A stretch of 7,075 nt of DNA from Phenylobacterium sp. (GCA_028291285.1 JAQGIJ010000409.1:1-7075); one strand, 5' to 3'; counted from the first letter of the stretch, positions 1 to 6,278 are shown. Notes: generated from the letters alone by a model not told the origin. Numbers and translations are program-made.

Positions 1-666
1 GCCATGGGCACGGCCGGCCAGCGCTGCACGACGCTGCGCCGCCTGTTCGTGCACGAGAGCGTCCATGACGCGCTGCTGCCGCGGCTGAAGGCGGCCTACG
101 CCTCCGTGCCGGTGGGCGATCCGCGCAAGGCCGGGACGCTGGTCGGGCCGCTGATCGATGCGGGCGCCCTGGCCGCCATGCGCCGCGCGCTGGACGAGGC
201 GCGGGCCGCGGGCGGGGTGGTCCACGGCGGCGAGGCCGTGGCGGTCCCCGGCTGCCCCGAGGCGGCCTATGTGCGCCCGGCCCTGGTGGAGATGCCCGAT
301 CAGGCCGAGGTGGTCCGCCGGGAGACCTTCGCGCCGATCCTCTACGTGATGCGCTACGCCGAGCTGGAGGAGGCGATCGCGCGGCAGAACGCGGTCCCGC
401 AGGGGCTGTCGTCCTCGATCTTCACCAACGACCTGCGCGAGGCCGAGATCTTCACATCGGCCCAGGGCTCCGACTGCGGCATCGCCAACGTCAACATCGG
501 CCCGTCCGGGGCCGAGATCGGCGGGGCGTTCGGCGGCGAGAAGGAGACCGGCGGCGGGCGCGAGGCGGGCTCGGACTCCTGGAAGGCCTACATGCGCCGG
601 GCCACCAACACGGTGAACTACGGCCGCACCCTGCCGCTGGCTCAGGGCGTGCAGTTCGACCTCTGA
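1..666 (+). CDS. ALDH7/antiquitin-type aldehyde dehydrogenase, C-terminal part (5' end outside window)
   Basis: This is an NAD(P)+-dependent aldehyde dehydrogenase cut by the left edge; 221 codons are present, reading in frame from base 1. The catalytic cysteine is codon 9, in the motif GQRCTT at the start of the segment. The cofactor-contacting Glu is codon 108, in ETFAPIL. The C-terminal signature ([13 protein letters not shown], then [13 protein letters not shown]) and LPLAQGVQF near the end are characteristic of the ALDH7 branch. That branch includes human antiquitin (alpha-aminoadipic semialdehyde dehydrogenase) and bacterial L-piperidine-6-carboxylate dehydrogenases (AmaB type). Family members are about 500 residues, so roughly 280-290 N-terminal residues are missing, including the Rossmann fold and the general-base Glu. 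The in-frame ATG at 4 is internal, because the codon before it already fits the family. The likely role is cytosolic oxidation of alpha-aminoadipate semialdehyde in lysine catabolism. The subfamily is firm; the exact substrate is inferred. The stop lies 10 bp from the convergent kinase gene. Confidence 0.93.
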   Translation, partial: AMGTAGQRCTTLRRLFVHESVHDALLPRLKAAYASVPVGDPRKAGTLVGPLIDAGALAAMRRALDEARAAGGVVHGGEAVAVPGCPEAAYVRPALVEMPDQAEVVRRETFAPILYVMRYAELEEAIARQNAVPQGLSSSIFTNDLREAEIFTSAQGSDCGIANVNIGPSGAEIGGAFGGEKETGGGREAGSDSWKAYMRRATNTVNYGRTLPLAQGVQFDL

Positions 667-676
667 GGCGCCGCCC

Positions 677-2053
677 TCAGGTGAGGCGGATCTCGATCCG
701 CGCGGAGAAGCCTTCGGCGGCGAAGCTCGGCTCGACCTTGCCGCCCTGGCCCTGCAGCACGGCCGCCACCAGCCGCGTGCCGAAGCCCTGACGGGTCGGG
801 GCCGTGACGGGAGGGCCGCCGATCTCGCGCCACTCCATCGCCGCGCGGGCGCCGCCGGCGGGCAGGCGGCGCAGCGACACCCGGCCGCCGACCGCCGACA
901 GCGCGCCGTACTTCATCGCATTGGTGGCGAGCTCGTGCAGCAGCAGGGCAAGGCCGGTGGCGGTGTCGCCGGAGATCATCAGCCCGTCCAGGTCCGGCGC
1001 CACCGCGAAACGCTTCAGGTCGAACGGTCCGAGCACCCGTGCGATCAGCTGGCTGAGCGGCAGGGAGCCGTGCTCCGAGGCCGTGGCGAGGTCCTGCGAC
1101 TCGGCCATGGCGCCCAGCCGATCCAGCAGGACCACCGCGAGCTCGTCGGCGCTCCGCGCATTGCGCGCCGCGTGCTTGACCATGGCCATCAGCACGGAGA
1201 GCGCGTTCTTCCCGCGATGGGCGAGCTCGCGCATCTGCAGCCGGCCGCGCTCTTCGCCCAGCCGCCGCTCGGTGACGTCCAGCGTGGTTCCCTGGATCGC
1301 CTTCAGCCCGGCCGCGTCGCGGCGGATCCGTCCGTGCATCATGAGCCAGCGCACCTGGCCGTCACGGCGGACGATGCGATGCTCCACGGTGAAGTCGCCG
1401 CCGTCGGGCGCGATCTCGGCGGCGCGGCTGGCCGAGCTCGCCAGTCCCCGGTCGTCGGGGTGTGTCCGGGCCAGATAGCTCTCCACCGTGATCGGCGTCG
1501 CTGGCGGCACGCCGAAGATCTCGTACTGGCGTTCCGACCACAGCACCGTGTCCGGATCCTCGCGGGCCCACTGGAAGACGCCCAGGCCGCTCACCTCGAG
1601 CGCCTGTTCGAGACGCCGCCGCTCCTCGACCAGCTGTTCGGCGAGGCGACGGGACTCGGTGACGTCGATCATCAGCCCGTCCCACACGGTCGAGCCGTCC
1701 GGTTGCAGCTGCGGCGCACAGGTCAGCCGGCACCAGCGCAGCTCGCCGTCCCCCCGGCGCAACTGGACCTCGGCCGAGCTGGCGCGGCCCTCGGCCAGCG
1801 CGGCGGCGTGCTCACGCGTCAGGCGGTCGCGGTCTTCGGGCGCGACCAGCTCGGTGAGCGCGTGGCTGTCTGCGAGGATGGTCTCGGCAGTAAGGCCGGT
1901 CAGCTCCACACATCCCGCGCCCACGTGCAGAAAGCGGGCGAGCCCTCCGTCTGCGGAGATCAGCATCCGGTAGGGGACGCCCAGGGAGAGCGCCTCGGCC
2001 GTGCGCCGAAACGCGGGCTCCTCCGCCTGCAGATGGTCCGCGATGTCGCGCAC
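677..2053 (-). CDS. HWE-family sensor histidine kinase with two PAS domains
   Basis: This is a predicted cytosolic sensor kinase of 458 residues, with no signal peptide or membrane segment. PAS domain 1 covers about residues 22-134 and PAS domain 2 about 150-262; the second has the HPDD and RRDGQVRWL elements typical of PAS_3 folds. A short helix leads to the phosphoacceptor region, ELAHRGKN, with His279. The HWE hallmarks are present: N-box HELATNAMKYGAL (His373, Asn378), the W-x-E of MEWREIG (Trp408, Glu410) and GFGTRL at 423-428. HWE kinases are common in alphaproteobacteria and often answer light, redox or stress. The PAS domains lack the LOV cysteine motif, so blue-light sensing by LOV is unlikely. 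The frame is open with an ATG to 2158. I prefer the GTG at 2053 because GAGGGGAGGG sits 3 nt upstream and the extra 35 residues look non-domain. No response regulator is in the window, so the kinase appears orphan and its signal is unknown. Confidence 0.9.
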   Translation of the reverse strand: MRDIADHLQAEEPAFRRTAEALSLGVPYRMLISADGGLARFLHVGAGCVELTGLTAETILADSHALTELVAPEDRDRLTREHAAALAEGRASSAEVQLRRGDGELRWCRLTCAPQLQPDGSTVWDGLMIDVTESRRLAEQLVEERRRLEQALEVSGLGVFQWAREDPDTVLWSERQYEIFGVPPATPITVESYLARTHPDDRGLASSASRAAEIAPDGGDFTVEHRIVRRDGQVRWLMMHGRIRRDAAGLKAIQGTTLDVTERRLGEERGRLQMRELAHRGKNALSVLMAMVKHAARNARSADELAVVLLDRLGAMAESQDLATASEHGSLPLSQLIARVLGPFDLKRFAVAPDLDGLMISGDTATGLALLLHELATNAMKYGALSAVGGRVSLRRLPAGGARAAMEWREIGGPPVTAPTRQGFGTRLVAAVLQGQGGKVEPSFAAEGFSARIEIRLT

Positions 2054-2094
2054 CGGCCCTCCCCTCGCGCTGGACTTGTAGTTTGTCGGCGCGT

Positions 2095-2125
2095 GCGCCG
2101 GGCGACAACTCTGAATTCCCGGCGC
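2095..2125 (-). promoter_or_regulatory. Hairpin in the kinase leader (8-bp perfect stem, 15-nt loop)
   Basis: GCGCCGGG at 2095-2102 and CCCGGCGC at 2118-2125 are perfect reverse complements separated by 15 bases. The hairpin lies between the palindrome at 2130-2141 and the GTG start at 2053. The 2095-2100 arm can alternatively pair with CGGCGC at 2087-2092, separated by only two bases, so the two folds exclude each other. No T-run follows on the minus strand, so it is not a standard intrinsic terminator. It could be an attenuator, an RNA-stability element, or chance in GC-rich DNA. Confidence 0.35.
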
Positions 2126-2129
2126 CCTT

Positions 2130-2141
2130 GACAGCGCTGTC
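2130..2141. promoter_or_regulatory. Perfect 12-bp palindrome, candidate operator upstream of the kinase
   Basis: GACAGCGCTGTC is an exact palindrome in the non-coding stretch between the TPM membrane gene (ends 2195) and the kinase start (2053). It is 77 bp upstream of the GTG. Its even symmetry with a central CG step resembles operators of LacI-family repressors. That comparison is from general knowledge; no regulator gene is in the window, and no confident -10/-35 pair could be placed around it. Confidence 0.4.
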
Positions 2142-2194
2142 GAATGTCCCCGCATCACAGGCGCTCCCGCTTGGGTTCCGACCGTAAGGCTGAG

Positions 2195-2893
2195 CTATGA
2201 GCGCGGCAGAATAACGACCGAATCCGGAAGCTGGTTGGGGTTGTCCTTCGGGTTCGCCGGGAAGCGCTCGGCGAGCACGTCGCCGCAGAGGCCGATCGCC
2301 GCGGCGATACCGGCGCCGGGCTGGCCCCGGCGCAGCCCCTCGACGAGGGCGTCCATGGCGCGGTCCCAGACGTGGTTCTCCACGTGCTCGGCGATGCCGT
2401 CGTCGGCGATCAGCTCGGCCATGCGCTCGGCGAAGGAGACAAAGATCAGCACGCCGGTGCGCTCGCGCGTCAGGTGCAGGTTCTTCGCCGCGAACTGTTC
2501 CAGCGCGCGCCGGCGGACCCGCTCACGCTTGAACGGCCGGGGCGTCAGCGCCCGCCGCACCGGGGGGATGGCCACAAAGACCAGGGTGAGCACGAACAGC
2601 ACCGCCTGGGTGAAGATGGCGCCCACCAGAGCGTCGCGGGCGGCCCGCTCGGCGGTCTCGCCCACCTGGGCCGCGGTCCAGCCGCCGAAGAGGGCCGGCA
2701 CGGTGACGTGGACGCCGCCCAGCAGCAGCAGCAGCGGCCCCAGCAGGGCCACGCCCGCGGCCCAGGCCAGCGGCGTCTCGCCGTAGTCGCCGCTCTCCTC
2801 GGTGACGACGCAGTAGATCTCGCCCGTGGTGCGCGCCTCGGCCTCGTGGATGGCGCTCTCGATGGCCGTGAGGTCGGCGGGGCTCAGCTTCAT
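2195..2893 (-). CDS. TPM-domain integral membrane protein (third gene of the LemA-TPM operon)
   Basis: This is a 232-residue protein of the TPM fold (TLP18.3/Psb32/MOLO-1). The N-terminal TPM strand TTGEIYCVV is at 22-30. The C-terminal half RTGVLIFVSFAERMAELIADDGI, here given as one motif region, spans 145-167. Between them are two hydrophobic segments, about 42-60 and 88-111, followed by a basic stretch (RPFKRERVRRR, 119-129). The TPM domain therefore appears interrupted by a membrane hairpin. There is no cleavable signal peptide. Molecular function is unknown; TPM proteins have been linked to photosystem II repair in plants and to membrane-protein modulation. The ATG at 2893 shares its A with the upstream TGA (TGATG), and GGGGAG lies 6 nt before it, so translational coupling is likely. 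The frame extends upstream to 3022, but that part is an Arg-rich shadow of the preceding gene's Gly-rich tail and is rejected. Confidence 0.87.
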   Translation of the reverse strand: MKLSPADLTAIESAIHEAEARTTGEIYCVVTEESGDYGETPLAWAAGVALLGPLLLLLGGVHVTVPALFGGWTAAQVGETAERAARDALVGAIFTQAVLFVLTLVFVAIPPVRRALTPRPFKRERVRRRALEQFAAKNLHLTRERTGVLIFVSFAERMAELIADDGIAEHVENHVWDRAMDALVEGLRRGQPGAGIAAAIGLCGDVLAERFPANPKDNPNQLPDSVVILPRS

Positions 2894-3711
2894 CACCAGC
2901 TCCCCGAGGATCCGCCGCCGCCGAACGAGCCGCCGCCGCCGGAGAAGCCGCCGCCATCCCCGCCGCCGAAACCGCCGCCCCCGCCGCGCCCGCTCCCCGA
3001 GAGCATCAACGGCAGCAGCCACCAGAGGCCGCCGCCGCCGCCGAAGCCGCGCCGGCCGCCGAAGCCGCGCAGGATGGAGCCCAGCACCCAGAAGACGATC
3101 AGCACCGTGACGATCAGCCCGATCGGGATCCCGCCGCCGGCGCCTTGGGCGCGCTGCTGCTGCGCCTGGGCGACCTTAGCCTTGGCCTGGTCCTCCGGCA
3201 GCGCCAGCTGCTGGATCACCGCCTCGGCGCCGTCGACGACGCCCTGCTCCATCTGGCCGGCGCGGAACTTCGGCAGCACCTTCTGCTGCAGGATCACGCT
3301 GGAGAGCGCATCGGTGAGCACCGGCTCCAGCCCATAGCCCACCTCGATGCGGACCTTCCGCTCATTGGGGGCCACCAGGAAGACGACCCCGTCGTTCTGG
3401 CCCTTGCGGCCGATCCCCCAGGCGCGGCCGAGCTGGTAGCCGTAGTCGGCGATGTCGTAGCCCTGCAGGTCAGGGATGGTGGCGACAACCATCTGGTGGC
3501 CGGTCTGCTGCTCCAGGCCGGCGAGGTCCTGATCCAGCTTCTGGACGGCGGCCGGAGAGAGGATGTGCGCATTGTCGACCACCCGCCCCGTCAGCGGCGG
3601 GAACTGCGGCGCGGCCAGCGCGGCGGTGGCGAAGAGCCAGACGAACGCGAGCGCCAATAGCGCCGCGAGCTTGCGCGTAAAGCCCTCTCCGCCCTGCGGG
3701 CTTCGGCTCAT
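2893..3711 (-). CDS. Secreted TPM-domain protein (YgcG-like) with TM anchor and Gly-rich tail
   Basis: This 272-residue protein has a signal peptide: basic RK at 13-14, a hydrophobic core at 15-30, and probable cleavage after ALA at 33. The TPM domain spans about 40-168, with GRVVDNAHILS, YGYQLGRAWGIG, NDGVVFLVAPNERKVRIEVG and GLEPVLTD as its family motifs. A Gln/Ala-rich linker follows. A transmembrane helix lies at about 193-213, and a Gly/Ser-rich tail ends in SGSW. The predicted form is exported and anchored in the inner membrane with the TPM domain in the periplasm. Function is uncertain: homologous TPM domains occur in plant TLP18.3, reported as an acid phosphatase in photosystem II turnover. 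The ATG at 3711 overlaps the lemA stop by 4 bp (ATGA) and its TGA overlaps the next start by one base. I see no strong separate ribosome-binding site, which suggests coupling to lemA translation. Confidence 0.92.
   Translation of the reverse strand: MSRSPQGGEGFTRKLAALLALAFVWLFATAALAAPQFPPLTGRVVDNAHILSPAAVQKLDQDLAGLEQQTGHQMVVATIPDLQGYDIADYGYQLGRAWGIGRKGQNDGVVFLVAPNERKVRIEVGYGLEPVLTDALSSVILQQKVLPKFRAGQMEQGVVDGAEAVIQQLALPEDQAKAKVAQAQQQRAQGAGGGIPIGLIVTVLIVFWVLGSILRGFGGRRGFGGGGGLWWLLPLMLSGSGRGGGGGFGGGDGGGFSGGGGSFGGGGSSGSW
2903..3080. repeat. Imperfect CCG/GGC-rich low-complexity tract
   Basis: This stretch is dominated by imperfect CCGCCG units, read as GGC/GGN glycine codons on the minus strand. 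It encodes the Gly-rich end of the secreted TPM protein, including GFGGRRGFGGGGG and the final Gly/Ser run. It creates long spurious Pro-rich and Arg-rich open frames on the other strand and in other frames. Such tracts can vary in length between strains by slippage, though the unit here is irregular. Confidence 0.7.
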
Positions 3712-4403
3712 CGCGCCGGCGCAGGCGTGGTCGCCGGAGCGGCCGGCGCGGGGGCGGCGGGCGGCGCGGAGCCCGGCGTGACCGGCTGGCCCACCGGCGG
3801 TGCGCCGAAGTTGACGCTGGGGGCGCTCTGGGCGGCGCCGGTGGCCTGGAACATCTGCATGGGCGGCGAGCCGGAGTAGAAGGTCTTGGCCCACAGCACA
3901 GTCGGGAAGGTGCGCAGCGTGGTGTTGTAGTCCCGCACAGCTTCGTTGTAGTCGCGCCGGGCGATGGCGATCCGGTTCTCGGTGCCCTCCAGCTGGCTCT
4001 GCAGGGCCAGGAAGTTCTGGTTCGACTTCAGATCCGGATAGTTCTCCTGGATCATCATCAGCCGGCCGAGCACGCCGGAGAGCCGGTCCTGCGCCTGCTG
4101 GAACTGCTGGAACTTGGCCGGATCGGTGAGCGTCGAGGCGTCCACCTTCACCTGGGTGGCCGAGGCGCGCGCCTGGGTCACCTCGGTCAGCACGCTGCGC
4201 TCCTGGGCGGCGTAGCCCTTCACCGTCTCCACCAGGTTGGGGATCAGGTCGGCCCGGCGCTGGTAGTCGTTCTGAACGTCGGCCCAGGCGGCCTTGGCGC
4301 GCTCCTCCTTGGTGGGGATGGCGTTGACGCCACAGCCGGCGACCACCAGCGGGCCGAGCACCAGGAGGGCGAGACGCGCGAGGCGGGATCGGAGGATGTT
4401 CAC
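3708..4403 (-). CDS. lemA: LemA-family protein, predicted lipoprotein (first gene of the LemA-TPM operon)
   Basis: This is a 231-residue LemA-family protein. Residues 1-24 form a lipoprotein signal: basic RSRLAR, then a Leu-rich core, then the lipobox VAGC with Cys24 as the lipidation site. The LemA core follows, with AWADVQNDYQRRADLIPNLV (40-59), YPDLKSNQNF (122-131), GTENRIAIARRDYNEAV (140-156) and FYSGSPPMQMF (175-185). This is an alpha-helical bundle expected to have coiled-coil character. The last 45 residues are Pro/Ala-rich and probably disordered. LemA function is not established; the gene is often found beside TPM-domain genes. I chose the GTG at 4403 because it gives a complete lipoprotein signal and has GGAG 9 nt upstream. 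The ATG at 4541 would add 46 unlike residues ahead of the signal and would overlap the divergent methyltransferase start. It heads the overlapping operon with the two TPM genes. Confidence 0.92.
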   Translation of the reverse strand: MNILRSRLARLALLVLGPLVVAGCGVNAIPTKEERAKAAWADVQNDYQRRADLIPNLVETVKGYAAQERSVLTEVTQARASATQVKVDASTLTDPAKFQQFQQAQDRLSGVLGRLMMIQENYPDLKSNQNFLALQSQLEGTENRIAIARRDYNEAVRDYNTTLRTFPTVLWAKTFYSGSPPMQMFQATGAAQSAPSVNFGAPPVGQPVTPGSAPPAAPAPAAPATTPAPAR

Positions 4404-4539
4404 GAGGTCGGGCTCCAGGTTCGCAAAAGCTTGGCCTTGCGCGGGACATGTTATTTGCGCCCGGCATTGATCCAGCGCAACGGCCCCGCCATCAAGGGCG
4501 CGAGCGTAAGCCGACGGGCGCAAGGGAGGTTCCTCGAAC
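4404..4539. promoter_or_regulatory. Divergent intergenic region, lemA operon / methyltransferase
   Basis: This 136-bp region should hold the promoters of both lemA (-) and the methyltransferase (+). It is the most AT-relieved stretch nearby (ACATGTTATTT at 4446-4456). It contains four copies of the hexamer TTGCGC or its complement: 4437-4442 and 4455-4460 in forward orientation, 4475-4480 and 4518-4523 reversed. The middle two form an inverted repeat with a 14-bp spacer. I could not place a convincing sigma-70-type -35/-10 pair with normal spacing on either strand. A good ribosome-binding site, AAGGGAGG at 4522-4529, precedes the methyltransferase ATG by 10 nt. Confidence 0.5.
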
Positions 4540-5307
4540 ATGGCGCGGGTGCGCCCCTACTATGCCGCTGGCAGCCTGAGCGCGGCCTTCTACGACGTGG
4601 TGACGGCCGCCGACACGCGGCTCCAGGGCGATGTCGAGGTCTATGCGGGCCTGGCCGCGCCGGGCGCCAGCGTGCTGGAGCTGGGCGCGGGCGCGGGGCG
4701 GATCGCCTTTGCGCTGGCCGAGCGGGGATACCGCGTCACCGGCGTCGACCTGTCGCCCGCCATGCTCGACCAGGCCCGCGCACGCCTGGCCGCGGCGCCG
4801 CCCGAGGTCGCTGCGCGGCTCGAGCTCCGCCGCGGCGACATGACCGCGCTCGACCTCAAGCGGACCTTCGACCTCGTGCTCTGCCCCTACTTCACCCTGG
4901 CGCACGTGCCGGCCGGCGCGGCCTGGCGCAACACCTTCCAGGGGATGGCCAGGCACCTGGCGGCAGGCGGCCGCTGCGCCGTCCACCTGCCGCTGGTCGA
5001 CCTGATGCGCCTGCCCGGCCCCGCCGACCCGGACACCGTGGTCTTCGACGAGCCGCTGCCGGACGGCCGGCGCCTGCAGCTGCAGATCCGCGCGCGCCGC
5101 TTCCGCGAGGACATCGGCCGGCTCGACCAGGTGATCGAATACGTCGAGCGCGACGCCGCCGGCCGCGCCCTGCGCCGCAGCCCGGAGCGGCTGACCTACT
5201 ATGTCGCCGATCCGCGCCCCTTCGCCGAGGCCGCCGGCCTGACCCTCGACCGCCCGCCCGAGCGCCTGGGCGGCGTCGGCGACGTCTGGGTGTTCCGCAA
5301 AGGGTGA
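4540..5307 (+). CDS. Class I SAM-dependent methyltransferase
   Basis: This is a 255-residue soluble methyltransferase of the Rossmann-like class I fold. SAM-binding motif I is VLELGAGAGR at 45-54. The acidic ribose-binding residue is Asp70 in VTGVDLSP. The adenine-contact region is RGDMTALDL at 98-106, and motif IV-like FDLVLCPYFTLAHV covers 110-123. The family label Methyltransf_25/11-like is from motif recognition. The C-terminal part (about 165-253) is beta-rich and presumably holds the substrate site, but nothing in it identifies the acceptor. No signal peptide or membrane segment is seen. The start is supported by AAGGGAGG 10 nt upstream of ATG. It is transcribed divergently from lemA and convergently with the glycosyltransferase, with a 17-bp gap at its 3' end, so it is probably a single-gene unit. 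A role in modifying a sugar or lipid near the polysaccharide genes is possible but unproven. Confidence 0.9.
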   Translation: MARVRPYYAAGSLSAAFYDVVTAADTRLQGDVEVYAGLAAPGASVLELGAGAGRIAFALAERGYRVTGVDLSPAMLDQARARLAAAPPEVAARLELRRGDMTALDLKRTFDLVLCPYFTLAHVPAGAAWRNTFQGMARHLAAGGRCAVHLPLVDLMRLPGPADPDTVVFDEPLPDGRRLQLQIRARRFREDIGRLDQVIEYVERDAAGRALRRSPERLTYYVADPRPFAEAAGLTLDRPPERLGGVGDVWVFRKG

Positions 5308-5324
5308 GCGCCGGGCGGGAACCG

Positions 5325-6278
5325 CTACGGCGGCCCGCAGATCGACGCCCAGGCCGCCGCCAGCTGCGCCTCGAACCCGGCGCGGGAGAAGCTCTCGGCC
5401 GTGGCCATGCCGGCGGCGCGGCGGGCCGCGAAGCCCTCGCCGGCCCTGAGTCGGTCGATCAGCGCGATCAGCGCCTCGGCGATCTCGATGTGCTGGCCGT
5501 CGTCGAACCAGTCGCCGTTGACGGCCCTCGCATAGTCGCGGCCGCCGCCGCCGTGGAAGCCGGCCACCAAGGCGCCGGTGCGCAAGGCCTCCAGCGGCGG
5601 TAGGCCCAGGCCCTCGCGCTCTCCGGTCGCCAGGAAGATCTCCGAGCGCTTCATGCGGCGGGCGACCTCGGCCCGCGGCACGCCGGACATGCCGATCCAG
5701 GGGACCGCCGTGAGGTCCGGACGCAACGAGCGGAGCACGCCGCGGATCAGGCGGATCTCGTGGAAGCGCTTGGTGGTCACCGCCGCGATCTGCAGCTCGC
5801 GCGCCATCGAGGGGTCGGGGGCGAAGACCGGGTCCAGCGCCGGCCGCACCACGTGCAGCGGCCGGTCCCAACCCATCCGGCGCAGCATGGTCGCGGCGTG
5901 CTCGCTCGGGCAGACCATCGCCTCGGCGCCCCAGTCGCGGAAGGCCTGCATGTCGATGAAGGCCTCGAAGCTGAGATAGGGGCCTTGGTTGTGCACGATC
6001 TTGCGCGCGGGGGTTCCGCGGGCGGCGAGCGCACCGGCGCCGAACATCTCGCCGACGACCAGGACGTCCTGCGCCGTCAGCTCCGGGCGCGCGGTCTGCC
6101 AGGGCGCCTCCGCTCCCGGCGGGAACTGCGGGCGAAAGGCGGCGGCGTCGGGGTCGTTAGCGCGGATGATCCAGTAGCGCGCGTCGTAGCCCAGCCGGCG
6201 CAGCCTCAGCACGTGGTCGAGGTTCACCTGCTGCCCGCCGGCGACGAACAGGCCTTCGTTGAGAAAGAAGATCCGCAA
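5325..6278 (-). CDS. GT4-like (GT-B fold) glycosyltransferase, probable TTG start
   Basis: This is a 317-residue protein resembling group 1/GT4 retaining glycosyltransferases. The N-terminal domain begins LRIFFLNEGLFVAGGQQV, a first beta strand plus glycine-rich turn with the expected acceptor-side loop. The C-terminal nucleotide-sugar domain carries the EX7E motif, Glu222 and Glu230 in EGLGLPPLE, followed by a Gly-rich HGGGGRDYA segment. It is shorter than the usual 350-400 residues. It lacks membrane segments and is probably cytosolic or peripheral at the inner membrane. The open frame reaches an ATG at 6353, but the TTG at 6278 is better: GGGGGAG lies 6 nt upstream, and the added 25 residues (Cys/Arg-rich) do not match a domain start. 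It is divergent from the sugar aminotransferase with about 120 bp between starts, suggesting shared control of surface-polysaccharide synthesis. Donor and acceptor sugars cannot be told from sequence. Confidence 0.85.
   Translation of the reverse strand: MRIFFLNEGLFVAGGQQVNLDHVLRLRRLGYDARYWIIRANDPDAAAFRPQFPPGAEAPWQTARPELTAQDVLVVGEMFGAGALAARGTPARKIVHNQGPYLSFEAFIDMQAFRDWGAEAMVCPSEHAATMLRRMGWDRPLHVVRPALDPVFAPDPSMARELQIAAVTTKRFHEIRLIRGVLRSLRPDLTAVPWIGMSGVPRAEVARRMKRSEIFLATGEREGLGLPPLEALRTGALVAGFHGGGGRDYARAVNGDWFDDGQHIEIAEALIALIDRLRAGEGFAARRAAGMATAESFSRAGFEAQLAAAWASICGPP

Noticed and set aside
671..689. Possible bidirectional terminator between the ALDH and kinase stops
   Set aside because: CCGCCCTCA / TGAGGCGG pairs only with a bulged base, leaves a 2-nt loop and has no T-run on either side.
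935..2131. Long plus-strand open frame (398 codons) antisense to the kinase
   Set aside because: It is a GC-rich shadow of the kinase: no domain, low-complexity Arg/Gln/Pro-rich composition, and the opposite strand carries clear PAS and HWE motifs.
2128..2156. TTGACA at 2128-2133 as a plus-strand -35 box
   Set aside because: No acceptable -10 lies 16-18 bp downstream and no plus-strand gene follows; the match mostly reflects the palindrome at 2130-2141.
2166..2204. GGAAC on the minus strand as a general-stress (EcfG-type) promoter for the kinase
   Set aside because: The required CGTT-like -10 is absent at the expected 16-17 bp spacing (TGAT is found instead).
2711..2735. Short CAG run as a microsatellite
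   Set aside because: Only about four units, explained by the Leu run in the first membrane segment of the TPM protein.
2893..4467. One 524-residue protein spanning the secreted TPM gene and lemA
   Set aside because: The frame only stays open through lemA as an out-of-frame shadow. The real TPM gene starts at ATG 3711 with a signal peptide and overlaps the lemA stop.
4492..5871. 459-codon minus-strand frame across the methyltransferase
   Set aside because: It is antisense to a gene with clear SAM-binding motifs and overlaps the glycosyltransferase in another frame; its composition is Arg/Ala/Gly shadow-like.
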